The notes under the pieces were generated by a model, which worked only from the letters and a program-made list of their open reading frames with translations, made no database searches and was not told the DNA's origin. 64,000 bases of DNA from JAVBLU01 sp031553225 (lineage in GTDB: Bacteria > Bacillota > Clostridia > Christensenellales > UBA1750). Shown piece by piece: positions 7,711 to 15,981 of this stretch. Location: NCBI GenBank assembly GCA_031553225.1, contig JAVBLU010000034.1, positions 1 to 64,000 on the forward strand, given 5' to 3'. Numbering within the stretch: position 1 is the stretch's first letter; every line of letters begins with the position of its first letter. A program made the translations under genes and the position numbers.

Positions 7711-8523
7711 ATGACGGTTGAGGAACTGGTCGCCTTTGCGGCGCAGCTGCGCCGCGACATTGTGCGTATGATCGGCCCGGAGAAGGTGGGGCACCTGGGC
7801 GGGTCGTGTTCCCTGGCGGACATCGTGGCCGCGCTGTACGGCCGGGTGATGCGCCTGGACAAAACGGACATGGCCTGGCCGCTGCGCGACCGGTTTCTGC
7901 TCTCCAAGGGGCACGCGGCGCTTGTGCAGTACGCGGCGCTGTGCAGCCTTGGCGTCGTCCCGCGGCAGGAGCTGCAAACGCTGAAAGCCATCGGCTCGCG
8001 CCTGCAGGGCCACCCGGACATGCGCAAGCTTCCGGGCGTCGAGGCCAATACGGGCTCGCTTGGCCAAGGCCTGTCCATCGCCTGCGGCATGGCTGCCGGG
8101 GTGCGCCTGAGCGGCTATCCTTCCCGGGTATACGTGGCGCTGGGCGATGGCGAGCTGGCCGAAGGGCAGGTGTGGGAGGCCGCCATGTCCGCCGCCGTGT
8201 ATCGGCTGGACAACCTGTGCGCCATCGTGGACAACAACGGCCTGCAGGCCATGGGCGCGGTGGCCGAGCGCTTCGACTCCGGCCCGCTCGCGCCCAAATG
8301 GCGCGCATTCGGCTGGCACGTGGTGGAGCTTGACGGGCACGATATGCCCTCCATTTTGGCCGCCTTCGACGAAGCCGGCTGCACGGCGGGCAAACCGACC
8401 GTGCTCATCGCTAAAACCGTCAAAGGCAAGGGCATTGCGTTCGCCGAGAATGTGGTCGGTTTTCACAACGGCGCCATGACCCGCGCGCAATACGACAGCG
8501 TGATGGGAGGCGAGGGGGCATGA
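7711..8523 (+). CDS. Transketolase, N-terminal (TPP-binding) subunit
   Basis: A 270-residue half-transketolase. GHLGGSCSLADI (27-38), SKGHAA (65-70), NTGSLGQGLS (113-122) and the thiamine-diphosphate motif GDGEL...DNN (145-176) are all present. Transketolase moves two-carbon ketol units between sugar phosphates. In many Clostridia the enzyme is split into two genes, as here, and such split pairs can also act on non-canonical substrates. The ATG at 7711 is preferred to one at 7705 because AGGGGGG ends at 7704, leaving a proper six-base spacer only for the later start. The gene overlaps the C-terminal subunit by four bases. Confidence 0.93.
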   Translation: MTVEELVAFAAQLRRDIVRMIGPEKVGHLGGSCSLADIVAALYGRVMRLDKTDMAWPLRDRFLLSKGHAALVQYAALCSLGVVPRQELQTLKAIGSRLQGHPDMRKLPGVEANTGSLGQGLSIACGMAAGVRLSGYPSRVYVALGDGELAEGQVWEAAMSAAVYRLDNLCAIVDNNGLQAMGAVAERFDSGPLAPKWRAFGWHVVELDGHDMPSILAAFDEAGCTAGKPTVLIAKTVKGKGIAFAENVVGFHNGAMTRAQYDSVMGGEGA

Positions 8524-9437
8524 GCAACCAGCGCACGGCCTACGGCGAGGAGCTGCTCGCCCTGGGCGGCCGGGACAGCCGGATTGTGGTTTTGGACGCA
8601 GACCTGAGCAAAAGCGCCATGAGCAGCCTGTTTGAGGCGGCATACCCCGAGCGCCACTTCGAGATGGGCATCGCCGAGGCGAACATGACCTCCTTTGCGG
8701 CCGGGCTCTCCCTCACCGGCAAGGTGGCCTTTACGAATTCCTTTGCCGTGTTCGCCGCCGGGCGCGCCTACGATCAGATTCGCCAGGGCATCGCCATCGC
8801 CCGCCTGAACGTGAAGATATGCGGCACGAGCGCCGGTCTTTCGGACTTTGGCGACGGCGCGACGCACCAGAGCGTTGAGGATATCGCCATCATGACGGCC
8901 ATACCGAACATGACCGTGCTCGTCCCGGCCGACGGCCCCGAGGTGAAGCGCCTGGTGCGCTGGGCCGCGGCCTTCGACGGGCCGGTATACCTGCGCATTG
9001 CCCGCAACGACTGCGCGGACATCACCCCCGAGGGCGCGTCCGTGCTCGCCCCTTATCTTTTGCGGCCCGGAAGCGACGTGTGTCTTGCGGGCTGCGGCAT
9101 CATGACGGCGCAGTGCTTGGCCGCGGCGGAGGAACTGGCCGCGGAGGGCGTTTCGGCGCGCGTCGTGCACGTGCCCTGCCTGAAGCCCTTTGACGCTGAG
9201 GCATTTTTTTCACTCGCCTCCGGAACGCGGGCGCTGGTGAGCGCCGAGGAGCACAGCCGCATCGGCGGGCTGGCCTCGACCATGGCCTATGCCCTGCGCG
9301 GCGACGGCCGCAAGATGGGCGTCGTGGCCATAGACGACTGCTTTGGCCAAAGCGCGCCGGACGCAGCTTCGCTGCTGGCGCACTACGCCCTCACGAGCGG
9401 GCGCATCGCGCAGGAGGCGCGCGCGGCGCTCGCTTGA
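8520..9437 (+). CDS. Transketolase, C-terminal (pyrimidine-binding) subunit
   Basis: A 305-residue partner of the preceding gene. The pyrimidine-binding domain carries the cofactor-activating glutamate in GIAEANM (E53), followed by GTSAGLSDFGDGATHQSVED, typical of this half. The C-terminal transketolase domain begins near 180. The start overlaps the previous stop as ATGA, so both subunits are made in equal amount. The downstream GarR-type reductase suggests an operon for short sugar acids or ketol-derived aldehydes rather than the housekeeping pentose pathway; that is inference. Confidence 0.93.
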   Translation: MSNQRTAYGEELLALGGRDSRIVVLDADLSKSAMSSLFEAAYPERHFEMGIAEANMTSFAAGLSLTGKVAFTNSFAVFAAGRAYDQIRQGIAIARLNVKICGTSAGLSDFGDGATHQSVEDIAIMTAIPNMTVLVPADGPEVKRLVRWAAAFDGPVYLRIARNDCADITPEGASVLAPYLLRPGSDVCLAGCGIMTAQCLAAAEELAAEGVSARVVHVPCLKPFDAEAFFSLASGTRALVSAEEHSRIGGLASTMAYALRGDGRKMGVVAIDDCFGQSAPDAASLLAHYALTSGRIAQEARAALA

Positions 9438-9519
9438 GGCGCCCGTTGGTCACACAAACGACGGGCACCCGTCAGCCACGCGCGTCTGCGTTTTTGCACA
9501 TGACAGAGGAGGGGCAGCC

Positions 9520-10407
9520 ATGAGAATCGGGTTCATCGGTTTGGGCATTATGGGCAAGCCCATGGTGCGCAACCTGCGCCGGAAGGGGCACGAGGTGCTC
9601 ATCTACGACATTCTGCCTCAGGCCGTCGCGCAGATGGCCTCCGAGGGCTACATCGACGTGCCCACCGCCGCCGAAGCGGCCGCCTGCTCCGAGCTGGTCA
9701 TCACCATGCTGCCCAACTCCGACAATGTGCGCGACGCGCTCCTGCTGCCCGGCGGCGTGCTGGAAGGCGCCAGGCCCGGCCAGACCGTGGTGGACATGTC
9801 CTCCATCTCCCCGCTCATGTCGCAGCGCCTCTTTGAGGACTGCGCGGCCAGGGGCGTCACGCTTCTGGACGCGCCGGTAAGCGGCGGGGAACCCAAGGCC
9901 GTGGACGGCACGCTCTCCATCATGGTCGGCGGGCCGCAGGACGCCTTCGAACGGGTGAAGAGCGTTCTGCTGTGCATGGGCGCAAGCTGCGTGCGCGTGG
10001 GCGAGATCGGGTCCGGCAACATCGCCAAGCTGGCCAACCAGGTGATTGTGGCGCTGAACATCGCCGCTGTGGGGGAGGCGCTCACCCTGGCCGCCAAGGC
10101 CGGCGTAGATCCGCAGAAGGTGTACCAGGCCATACGCGGCGGTCTGGCCGGGTCCACGGTGCTGGATGCCAAAGCGCCCATGGCCCTTGCCCGAAACTTC
10201 CGGCCCGGGTTCCGTCTGGAACTGCACATCAAGGATCTGAAAAACGCTCTGGAAGCCGCGCACGGCGTGGATGCCCCGCTCCCGCTCACCGCCCAGATTC
10301 TGGAGATTATGCAGCATCTCAAGGCCCAGGGCAAGGAGAAGCTCGATCACAGCGCCATCATGCAGTACTTTGAAGAGATGGCCGGTACGACCATCGAGCC
10401 GCGGTAA
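9520..10407 (+). CDS. 2-hydroxy-3-oxopropionate reductase / 3-hydroxyisobutyrate dehydrogenase family
   Basis: A 295-residue beta-hydroxyacid dehydrogenase. The Rossmann motif is GLGIMG (7-12), the substrate-binding stretch DAPVSGG is at 117-123 and the catalytic lysine is in GNIAKLANQ (K170). This arrangement is that of tartronate semialdehyde reductase (GarR/GlxR), which reduces 2-hydroxy-3-oxopropionate to glycerate; 3-hydroxyisobutyrate or succinic semialdehyde are alternatives. GAGGAGG lies upstream of the ATG at 9520. It follows the split transketolase by 82 bases on the same strand and precedes a strong hairpin. Confidence 0.88.
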   Translation: MRIGFIGLGIMGKPMVRNLRRKGHEVLIYDILPQAVAQMASEGYIDVPTAAEAAACSELVITMLPNSDNVRDALLLPGGVLEGARPGQTVVDMSSISPLMSQRLFEDCAARGVTLLDAPVSGGEPKAVDGTLSIMVGGPQDAFERVKSVLLCMGASCVRVGEIGSGNIAKLANQVIVALNIAAVGEALTLAAKAGVDPQKVYQAIRGGLAGSTVLDAKAPMALARNFRPGFRLELHIKDLKNALEAAHGVDAPLPLTAQILEIMQHLKAQGKEKLDHSAIMQYFEEMAGTTIEPR

Positions 10408-10424
10408 GGGCGGCGCAAACGTAA

Positions 10425-10456
10425 GTCCCCGGCGGCTGCAAAGTGCCGCCGGGGAC
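10425..10456. terminator. Hairpin between convergent genes
   Basis: A perfect 12-base inverted repeat, GTCCCCGGCGGC with its complement, closes an eight-base loop between the GarR-type gene and the convergent UroD-like gene. There is no T run on either side, so it is a probable but not certain bidirectional terminator. Confidence 0.55.
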
Positions 10457-10495
10457 AGGCTGTGCGTGCGCAGCAGCGCGCGATTGCGTTCTTGG

Positions 10496-11494
10496 TTACG
10501 GTTCGTTTAGCGCGTCGCGCAGGGCGAGCATGTTGGCCTCGGGCGTGGCGGGGGGCACCTCGCAGCCCGGGGCGACGACGATGCGCGGGGACAGTGCCGC
10601 GCAGGCGCGCGCGGCTGTGCGCACGTTCTGCACGCTACCCTGCAGCAGAACGGCCACCGGATCAAAGTTGCCGCAAACGCCCACGCCGGAGGGCATGGCC
10701 GCGTCCATGCGACGCAAATCCACCATGTGGTCGCAGTCCACAAGGTCGGCGCCGGAGAGGGCCATCAGATGCGCGACGGGGCCGGTGTTGCCGCAGATGT
10801 GAAGCTTTACCTGCGCGCCCGCGCCGTGAATGGCGGCGATGAGGCGCTGCTCGTAGGGCAGGGCGAACTCCTCAAACAGGGCGGGCCCGATGAGGGAGGC
10901 GGCCGCGTCGCCCACGCCCACAATATCCGCACCCGCGGCGACCTGCGCCAGGGCGAAGCGCACGCTCTGCTCGGTGCACAGCCTCAGCAGGTCGTGCATG
11001 GCCGCGGGCTCATCCAGCAGGTTCATCATCACCTGCTCCATTTTCATCAGATCGCAGCTCTCGGCAAAGGCGCTCTCCACCCAGCCGACCACGGGCACCT
11101 CGCCGCCCGACCGGGCCGCAAGCAGGCGCACGCCCTCCACACGGTCGGCCATACGGCGGCTGGCGAACGGGTCGCAGGGCGTCAGACGTGCGATGTCCGC
11201 GACCGTACGCAAAAGCGGCTCCGGCGGGTAGGGTACGCCGTCATAGGGGATGACGACGGCCGAGCCGAAGCCCTCCGCCTCGCGCATCGGGTCGGAGATC
11301 ACGCTCAGGCAGTCGATGCCGAAGCGCTCATGGCAGCGCAAAACGCCCTCACACAGAACGCGCGCGTCCGTGACGTAGGCACTGTAGGGCGCGCCCGCCT
11401 GACGCGCGGCGTAAAACATGACGATGCTCATGTTGGGCGGGCGATCCACGCTTTGGCCCAGGCGCCGGCGCTCCAGGCGCTGTTTTGACGTCAT
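10496..11494 (-). CDS. Uroporphyrinogen decarboxylase family protein, MtaA/CmuA-type methyltransferase-like
   Basis: A 332-residue UroD-fold protein. It carries the zinc-site pattern of corrinoid:thiol methyltransferases: H232 and C234 in LHICGNT and C311 in APGCEVPPATP. True uroporphyrinogen decarboxylase (HemE) lacks this H-x-C...C set, so a methyl-transfer role is likelier than haem synthesis. Such proteins move methyl groups between a corrinoid protein and a thiol; no corrinoid protein is encoded nearby. The start overlaps the stop of the GH127 glycosidase as ATGA, so the two are made together. A role in removing methyl groups from a methylated sugar would fit but is inference. Confidence 0.85.
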   Translation of the reverse strand: MTSKQRLERRRLGQSVDRPPNMSIVMFYAARQAGAPYSAYVTDARVLCEGVLRCHERFGIDCLSVISDPMREAEGFGSAVVIPYDGVPYPPEPLLRTVADIARLTPCDPFASRRMADRVEGVRLLAARSGGEVPVVGWVESAFAESCDLMKMEQVMMNLLDEPAAMHDLLRLCTEQSVRFALAQVAAGADIVGVGDAAASLIGPALFEEFALPYEQRLIAAIHGAGAQVKLHICGNTGPVAHLMALSGADLVDCDHMVDLRRMDAAMPSGVGVCGNFDPVAVLLQGSVQNVRTAARACAALSPRIVVAPGCEVPPATPEANMLALRDALNEP

Positions 11495-13431
11495 GTGGAG
11501 ATCGTCTCCTCGCTATGAATGGGGAACGTTGCGCGGCGCAGAAGCGTGTCGGCAAAGGGGACGAACTTGCGGTCCTCCAACTCGCCCGTCGCCCGGTTCC
11601 GGAGGGTGGCGAGCACCTGCACGGCAAAGCCCTTGCTGCCCGGATCATCCCAGGGCCGCAGGTTGTGCCCGGCGGCCGGCATCTCGTAATCCCAGCGCTC
11701 GCCGCGCGCGGGCACGGCGTGATAGTCACGAAAGAAGGGGAGATCGTACTCACGCACAGGAGTGCGCACATCCTCAATGGGCAGCGCCATCAGCAGGGGC
11801 CCGTAAGCGACGTACCCGTCGCCTTTTACGTCGCGCTCCATCCGCGGCTCACGTTGAAGGCACAGTTCAAAGCGCGTCTCGCCCTCCCAAGCGCGCCGGA
11901 TCACGATATAGGCGCCCTGGCGCTCGGGGAGCGCGCCAGGCAGACCGCTCACCTCGGCCCGGCCGCACCAGCGCGGCACGCGCAGGCGAAGGCCGAAGGC
12001 GACGGGCGCGGCCGGCCGCACGATGAACGCGATGCGCTCGGTAAACGCAGGGTATGCGGACATTTCCTCGATGGCGACCTCCACGCCCTGCACCTGCGTG
12101 CGCAGCGCGCTGGAGCCGTACAGGGCCTTGGTGAGCATGTCCCCTTCGCGCGCCCACATGCTGCAGACGTAGGTGGGAAACACGCGCCCGGCGTTGGGCA
12201 CGCAGCAGCAGGCCACGTCGCTGTGCGTGGGCGAATACTTGTAGCGCGTTTGGTTGTGCAGGGGCACGTGCGGCTGGGGCGTGTGAAACGCGCCGCGCAT
12301 GGCGTACGCGTTGTCGGCGGCCAAATAAGCTATGCCGCCGAGGTTCTGCTGCCGCGCGCCCAGCGCTGCGTTGAAGAACAGCCACTCCATGCGCTCGGCC
12401 CACTGCGGATCGTCCGTGTGGCGGTACAGCGCCGCGTAGGAATGCAGCAGCTCCTGCAGGCAGCAGTACTCGTAACCCGTCACGTCCGCGTCCGCGCTCA
12501 GGCCGCAGATGTACTCATCGCCTATGGGTGCGCCGGAGGGCAGAAGGCACGCCTCAAGCTTTGTTATGTAGCCGGCCAGCGCGCGGCGCAAGTCATCGCG
12601 GCCGGTGGCCTCCAGGGCGTAGACGAGCGCGCGCAGGTGCTCGTACGTGTGCACGCCGTGGCCGCGGAAGGGCTGCGCGGGATCGAGCAGCCGCGGCAGC
12701 TGGCAGTCCGGCTCCAGCCCTTCGTGCCGGGCGTAATCGTCGTACAGAAAGGCCGCGTAGGCCAGGTAACGAGGCTCGCCCGTCAGCCGGTGCATAATCA
12801 TGAGCGCATCGGTAAACATCAGCCCGTGCGACAGTCCGGAAGCGACTGAGTTCGGTTTCTCGTGCGACGTGTCGAAAGGGGAGGAAGCGTCCAGGGGGTA
12901 TGCGGCCATGGCGCAGTCCGCGGCGCGAACGGCGTAATCGAGCGTCTGGGGGTCACCTTCCAGCTCGTACAGCGCAAGCAGCCCGCGCAGCAGCGCGCCC
13001 AGCGTCCACAGCTCGCCGTTCTCGCGGCCCTTCAAGAAGCGCAGGTCAGGGGCGTAAACGCCTAGGTACCCGTCCTCGCCCGCCGCGTTTGTGGCGCGGC
13101 GGAAATACGCCTTGGCCTTATCGATAAAGCGCCGGTCGTCCAGCAGCCCCGCCGTGCGGATCAGGCCGTCCAGCCAGTTGCCTTGCGTTTCGCCGTTCCA
13201 CCATTGATAGGCGGAAACGTCGCCCGCGGCGGGCATGCCCAGAATGCCCAGCTCTGGCCGCCCGGAGGCACGGGCGCGGCGGTCCTCGCCAAAGATGTCG
13301 CAATCGCGTATCAGGTGGGGCGCCAGCTCGTCCAGAAACCCGATGTAGCCGTAGCGCAGATCGGCGCCCATGGCCTGCTGAAGCCACCCGCGCGGCCGCA
13401 CTGCGCCAAAGGGAAGATACTCGTAGGGCAT
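11491..13431 (-). CDS. Glycoside hydrolase family 127-like (beta-L-arabinofuranosidase)
   Basis: A 646-residue protein of the GH127 (former DUF1680) family, without a signal peptide, so cytosolic. The retaining cysteine mechanism of this family uses a zinc held by Glu and Cys; here E321-Y-C323 and the ACCCVPN motif (C408-C410) match the E-x-C and CCxxN sites of the Bifidobacterium enzyme HypBA1. The first half forms the alpha/alpha barrel and the C-terminal third beta-sandwich domains. The ATG at 13431 has CAGGAGG seven bases upstream and is preferred to a TTG 63 bases earlier. It is translationally coupled to the downstream UroD-like gene. Substrate: a beta-L-arabinofuranoside or a related furanoside. 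Confidence 0.88.
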   Translation of the reverse strand: MPYEYLPFGAVRPRGWLQQAMGADLRYGYIGFLDELAPHLIRDCDIFGEDRRARASGRPELGILGMPAAGDVSAYQWWNGETQGNWLDGLIRTAGLLDDRRFIDKAKAYFRRATNAAGEDGYLGVYAPDLRFLKGRENGELWTLGALLRGLLALYELEGDPQTLDYAVRAADCAMAAYPLDASSPFDTSHEKPNSVASGLSHGLMFTDALMIMHRLTGEPRYLAYAAFLYDDYARHEGLEPDCQLPRLLDPAQPFRGHGVHTYEHLRALVYALEATGRDDLRRALAGYITKLEACLLPSGAPIGDEYICGLSADADVTGYEYCCLQELLHSYAALYRHTDDPQWAERMEWLFFNAALGARQQNLGGIAYLAADNAYAMRGAFHTPQPHVPLHNQTRYKYSPTHSDVACCCVPNAGRVFPTYVCSMWAREGDMLTKALYGSSALRTQVQGVEVAIEEMSAYPAFTERIAFIVRPAAPVAFGLRLRVPRWCGRAEVSGLPGALPERQGAYIVIRRAWEGETRFELCLQREPRMERDVKGDGYVAYGPLLMALPIEDVRTPVREYDLPFFRDYHAVPARGERWDYEMPAAGHNLRPWDDPGSKGFAVQVLATLRNRATGELEDRKFVPFADTLLRRATFPIHSEETIST

Positions 13432-13532
13432 CTGCCCGCCTCCTGCAGAGCGCGCCGCAACCCTTCGGCGCACCGTCTCTTGAGCGTTCGTCAAAGGTAT
13501 TCTGCAGCGGCGGGCGTTTTCCTTTCGCCGGC

Positions 13533-13561
13533 TTCAGCAACGGTGCAATGCGTGCTATAAT
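13533..13561 (+). promoter_or_regulatory. Promoter of the second SDR gene
   Basis: TTCAGC (13533-13538), 17 bases, then a perfect TATAAT (13556-13561). Transcription would begin near 13568, which argues that the SDR starts at 13592 rather than at the ATG at 13568. Confidence 0.6.
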
Positions 13562-13591
13562 CGGGGCATGACTACGAAAGAGGGCGGTTGC

Positions 13592-14401
13592 ATGTCCATT
13601 GGCGCGAATTTGGAGAAGTACTTTTCCCTGGAGGGCAAGGTGGCCCTGCTGACGGGCGCGGCGGGCGGCATCGGATTTGAGCTGGCGCGCGGGCTGGCGA
13701 ACGCGGGCGCGGCCGTTTGCCTGTGCGATGTGCGCACGGACGGTCTGCCGCAGCGCATGGGCGCGCTGTATCAGCCTCAGCGCCACAGCGCGCACGCGCT
13801 GGACGTAACGGACAAACAAAGCCGCGAGGCCTGCGTGGACGACATCCTCAAGGCGCGTGGACGTATCGACATCCTCGTCAACTGCGCGGGCATCAACAAG
13901 CGGGAAGGGTACCTGGACGTGACGGAGGAGACCTACGACCGCATCATGGCCGTCAACCTGAAGGGCGTGTTCTTTCTGACCCAGTACGCGGTGCTGCGCG
14001 GCATGCGCCATACGGGCGGCAAGATCGTCAACATCGGCTCCATCAACACCACGAGCATGTTGGGCGGCGTGTCGGTGTACGGCGCAACAAAAAGCGCCAT
14101 ATACGGCCTTACACGCTCGATGGCCATCGAGTGGGCCAAATGGAACATCCAGGCGAACTGCATCGCGCCCGGCCACATCCTCACGCAGCTTACCGTGCCC
14201 ACCTGGCAGAACGAACACCGCGCGCAGTACCTGCGCGACCGCATCGCCATGCAGCGCCCGGGCGAGCCGCAGGAGCTGATCGGCATAACGCTGCTGCTGT
14301 GCGCGCCGGCCTCCAGCTACATGACCGGCCAGTTGTACGACGTGGACGGCGGTGCGCTGGCCGGTGGGAAACCCTGGAACTTCGACACGGCGTACGAGTA
14401 A
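13592..14401 (+). CDS. Short-chain dehydrogenase/reductase, gluconate 5-dehydrogenase-like
   Basis: A 269-residue classical SDR. TGAAGGIG binds the cofactor at about 22-29, NCAG follows, and the catalytic tyrosine and lysine are in VYGATK. FSLEGKVALLTG at the N terminus is typical of gluconate 5-dehydrogenase and related 2-deoxygluconate or 3-oxoacyl enzymes. It probably oxidises a sugar acid. A promoter with TATAAT precedes it. It lies divergent from the GH127/UroD operon and directly before a YesM/AraC two-component system, so it may belong to the same sugar-use region. Confidence 0.9.
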   Translation: MSIGANLEKYFSLEGKVALLTGAAGGIGFELARGLANAGAAVCLCDVRTDGLPQRMGALYQPQRHSAHALDVTDKQSREACVDDILKARGRIDILVNCAGINKREGYLDVTEETYDRIMAVNLKGVFFLTQYAVLRGMRHTGGKIVNIGSINTTSMLGGVSVYGATKSAIYGLTRSMAIEWAKWNIQANCIAPGHILTQLTVPTWQNEHRAQYLRDRIAMQRPGEPQELIGITLLLCAPASSYMTGQLYDVDGGALAGGKPWNFDTAYE

Positions 14402-14502
14402 GCAGCCGCAAGGCAATTATTGGCCGGTGCCGGCGGGCCGCGCCCCCGCAGTGAATGCCCATGGGCTACCTGGCCGCGCCTCGCAGGACCATAACGCCAC
14501 AT

Positions 14503-14530
14503 TTGTGCCGCAGACCATGTGTGGTATAAT
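14503..14530 (+). promoter_or_regulatory. Promoter of the two-component operon
   Basis: TTGTGC (14503-14508), a 16-base spacer and TATAAT (14525-14530). The expected transcript start near 14537 leaves a leader of about 29 bases containing AAGGAGG at 14552-14558. Confidence 0.7.
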
Positions 14531-14565
14531 CTGCGTGTGTGATTACGGCGCAAGGAGGCTGATGC

Positions 14566-15981
14566 ATGCACCTGCTCATCGTGGACGACGAGCGGCTCAC
14601 GCGGGAGGGCCTTATCGCGCATGTCGCCTGGGCCGAGGCGGGCATCACCAGCGTCGCCACGGCAGGCGACGGCCTGGAGGCGCTTGCCGAACACGCGAAA
14701 CAGCGCGCGGACCTGATTTTGTGCGACGTGCGCATGCCGCACATGGACGGTCTTTCGTTTGTGGAGCGGCTGCGCTCGATGGGCGACAACGCGCCGGTCA
14801 TCTTTCTGTCCGGCTACTCGGATAAGGAATACCTGCGGGCGGCCATCCGCTACCATGCCGTGGACTATCTGGACAAGCCGGTGAACTTCGCCGAGCTGCT
14901 CACTACGGCCAAGGCCGCCCTGGCCGGCGCGCAGGCGGAGCGGCCGGGCGCGTCGGCGCTGCTGTCCAGCCTGCCCCAGCTGACCTACGCCGTTAGCGTG
15001 CGCGCGGCGCTGTTCCTGTTTCCGCCGGCCGCGCACGCGCGCCAGGAGGAACGCCGTCAATCCGTTCAGGATGCCTTTAACTCCGTCAAGGCGTGCGCGG
15101 CCGTCGTGGAACAGCTGCCGGCGGGCCTGATGACCGTGCTCGCGCTTCGCCCGGGCGAGGCGGACCGCAGCGGCGATCTGTACGGCTCGCTCCTCTCCCG
15201 CCTGCCGCCCGGCGACGCCGCGGCCCTTTTGCTGGGGGCGCCCCGGCCGAAGGCGTCCGACCTGCCCGCGGCCATGGACGCCTTGCGGCGGCAGTGCGAC
15301 CTGCTCTTCCTGCGCGGCTGGTCGCTCTATCAGGAAGGGCCGCCCACGATCGATCTTGCGGCGCTTTGCGCCGTGGCCGCGGAGGACATCCTTTCCTGGC
15401 GGCAACGCGGCCCCCAGTACGCCGACGAGACGCTGGGCGTTTTGTGCGAGCGCATCCGGCATAGCGACGGGGTGGGCGTGCCGCAGGTGCGCTCGGCGCT
15501 GCACTCGCTGGTTGAGTCGCTCCATGCGCGGCTGTCGGTTCCGCTCAAGATGCAGCCCGGGGCGTATCTGTCCGCGGCGGAAACGCTGGACCAGTTTATG
15601 GCGCAGGTGCGCGGCCAGGTGCACGCGGCGCTGAGCGCGGCGCGGCGCAAAGACCAGCTGTCGCCCGCGGTGTCCGCCACCATGACGGCTATCGAGCAAA
15701 ACCTCTCCAGCGAGCTTACGCTGGAGCAGCTTGCGCGCCAGGCGTTTCTGTCGCCCACGTATTTAAGCGCGCAGTTCAAAGCGCAAACGGGCGTATCCAT
15801 CAGCCAGTACGTGGGCGATATGCGCATCCTGCGCGCCAAGGCGCTTCTGCTTGACCCGCACGTGCGCCTGTACGAGGTGTCGCGCTTGGTGGGCGTGCCG
15901 GACGCGTCCTACTTTTCCCGCCTGTTCAAGAAGGCCACGGGCATGACCCCCTCGGAATACCGCGAGGCGAACCTGCCATGA
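14566..15981 (+). CDS. Response regulator with AraC-type DNA-binding domain (YesN family)
   Basis: A 471-residue regulator. Residues 1-118 form a receiver domain with the phosphorylation site D54 (ILCDVRMP), the acidic pair in IVDDE and the lysine in LDKP. A long middle segment of about 240 residues has no clear motif. The last 100 residues are an AraC double helix-turn-helix (LEQLARQAFLSPTYLSAQFK, then VSRLVGVPDASYFSRLFKK). The start has AAGGAGG seven bases before it. The gene overlaps the sensor kinase by ATGA. Such YesM/YesN pairs usually control sugar ABC transport and glycan use; the GH127 and SDR genes just upstream are likely neighbours of the regulon, but no target is proven. Confidence 0.93.
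   Translation: MHLLIVDDERLTREGLIAHVAWAEAGITSVATAGDGLEALAEHAKQRADLILCDVRMPHMDGLSFVERLRSMGDNAPVIFLSGYSDKEYLRAAIRYHAVDYLDKPVNFAELLTTAKAALAGAQAERPGASALLSSLPQLTYAVSVRAALFLFPPAAHARQEERRQSVQDAFNSVKACAAVVEQLPAGLMTVLALRPGEADRSGDLYGSLLSRLPPGDAAALLLGAPRPKASDLPAAMDALRRQCDLLFLRGWSLYQEGPPTIDLAALCAVAAEDILSWRQRGPQYADETLGVLCERIRHSDGVGVPQVRSALHSLVESLHARLSVPLKMQPGAYLSAAETLDQFMAQVRGQVHAALSAARRKDQLSPAVSATMTAIEQNLSSELTLEQLARQAFLSPTYLSAQFKAQTGVSISQYVGDMRILRAKALLLDPHVRLYEVSRLVGVPDASYFSRLFKKATGMTPSEYREANLP

Noticed and set aside
10496..11494. HemE (true uroporphyrinogen decarboxylase)
   Set aside because: It has the H-x-C...C metal site of methyltransferases and lies in a glycan operon, not with haem genes.
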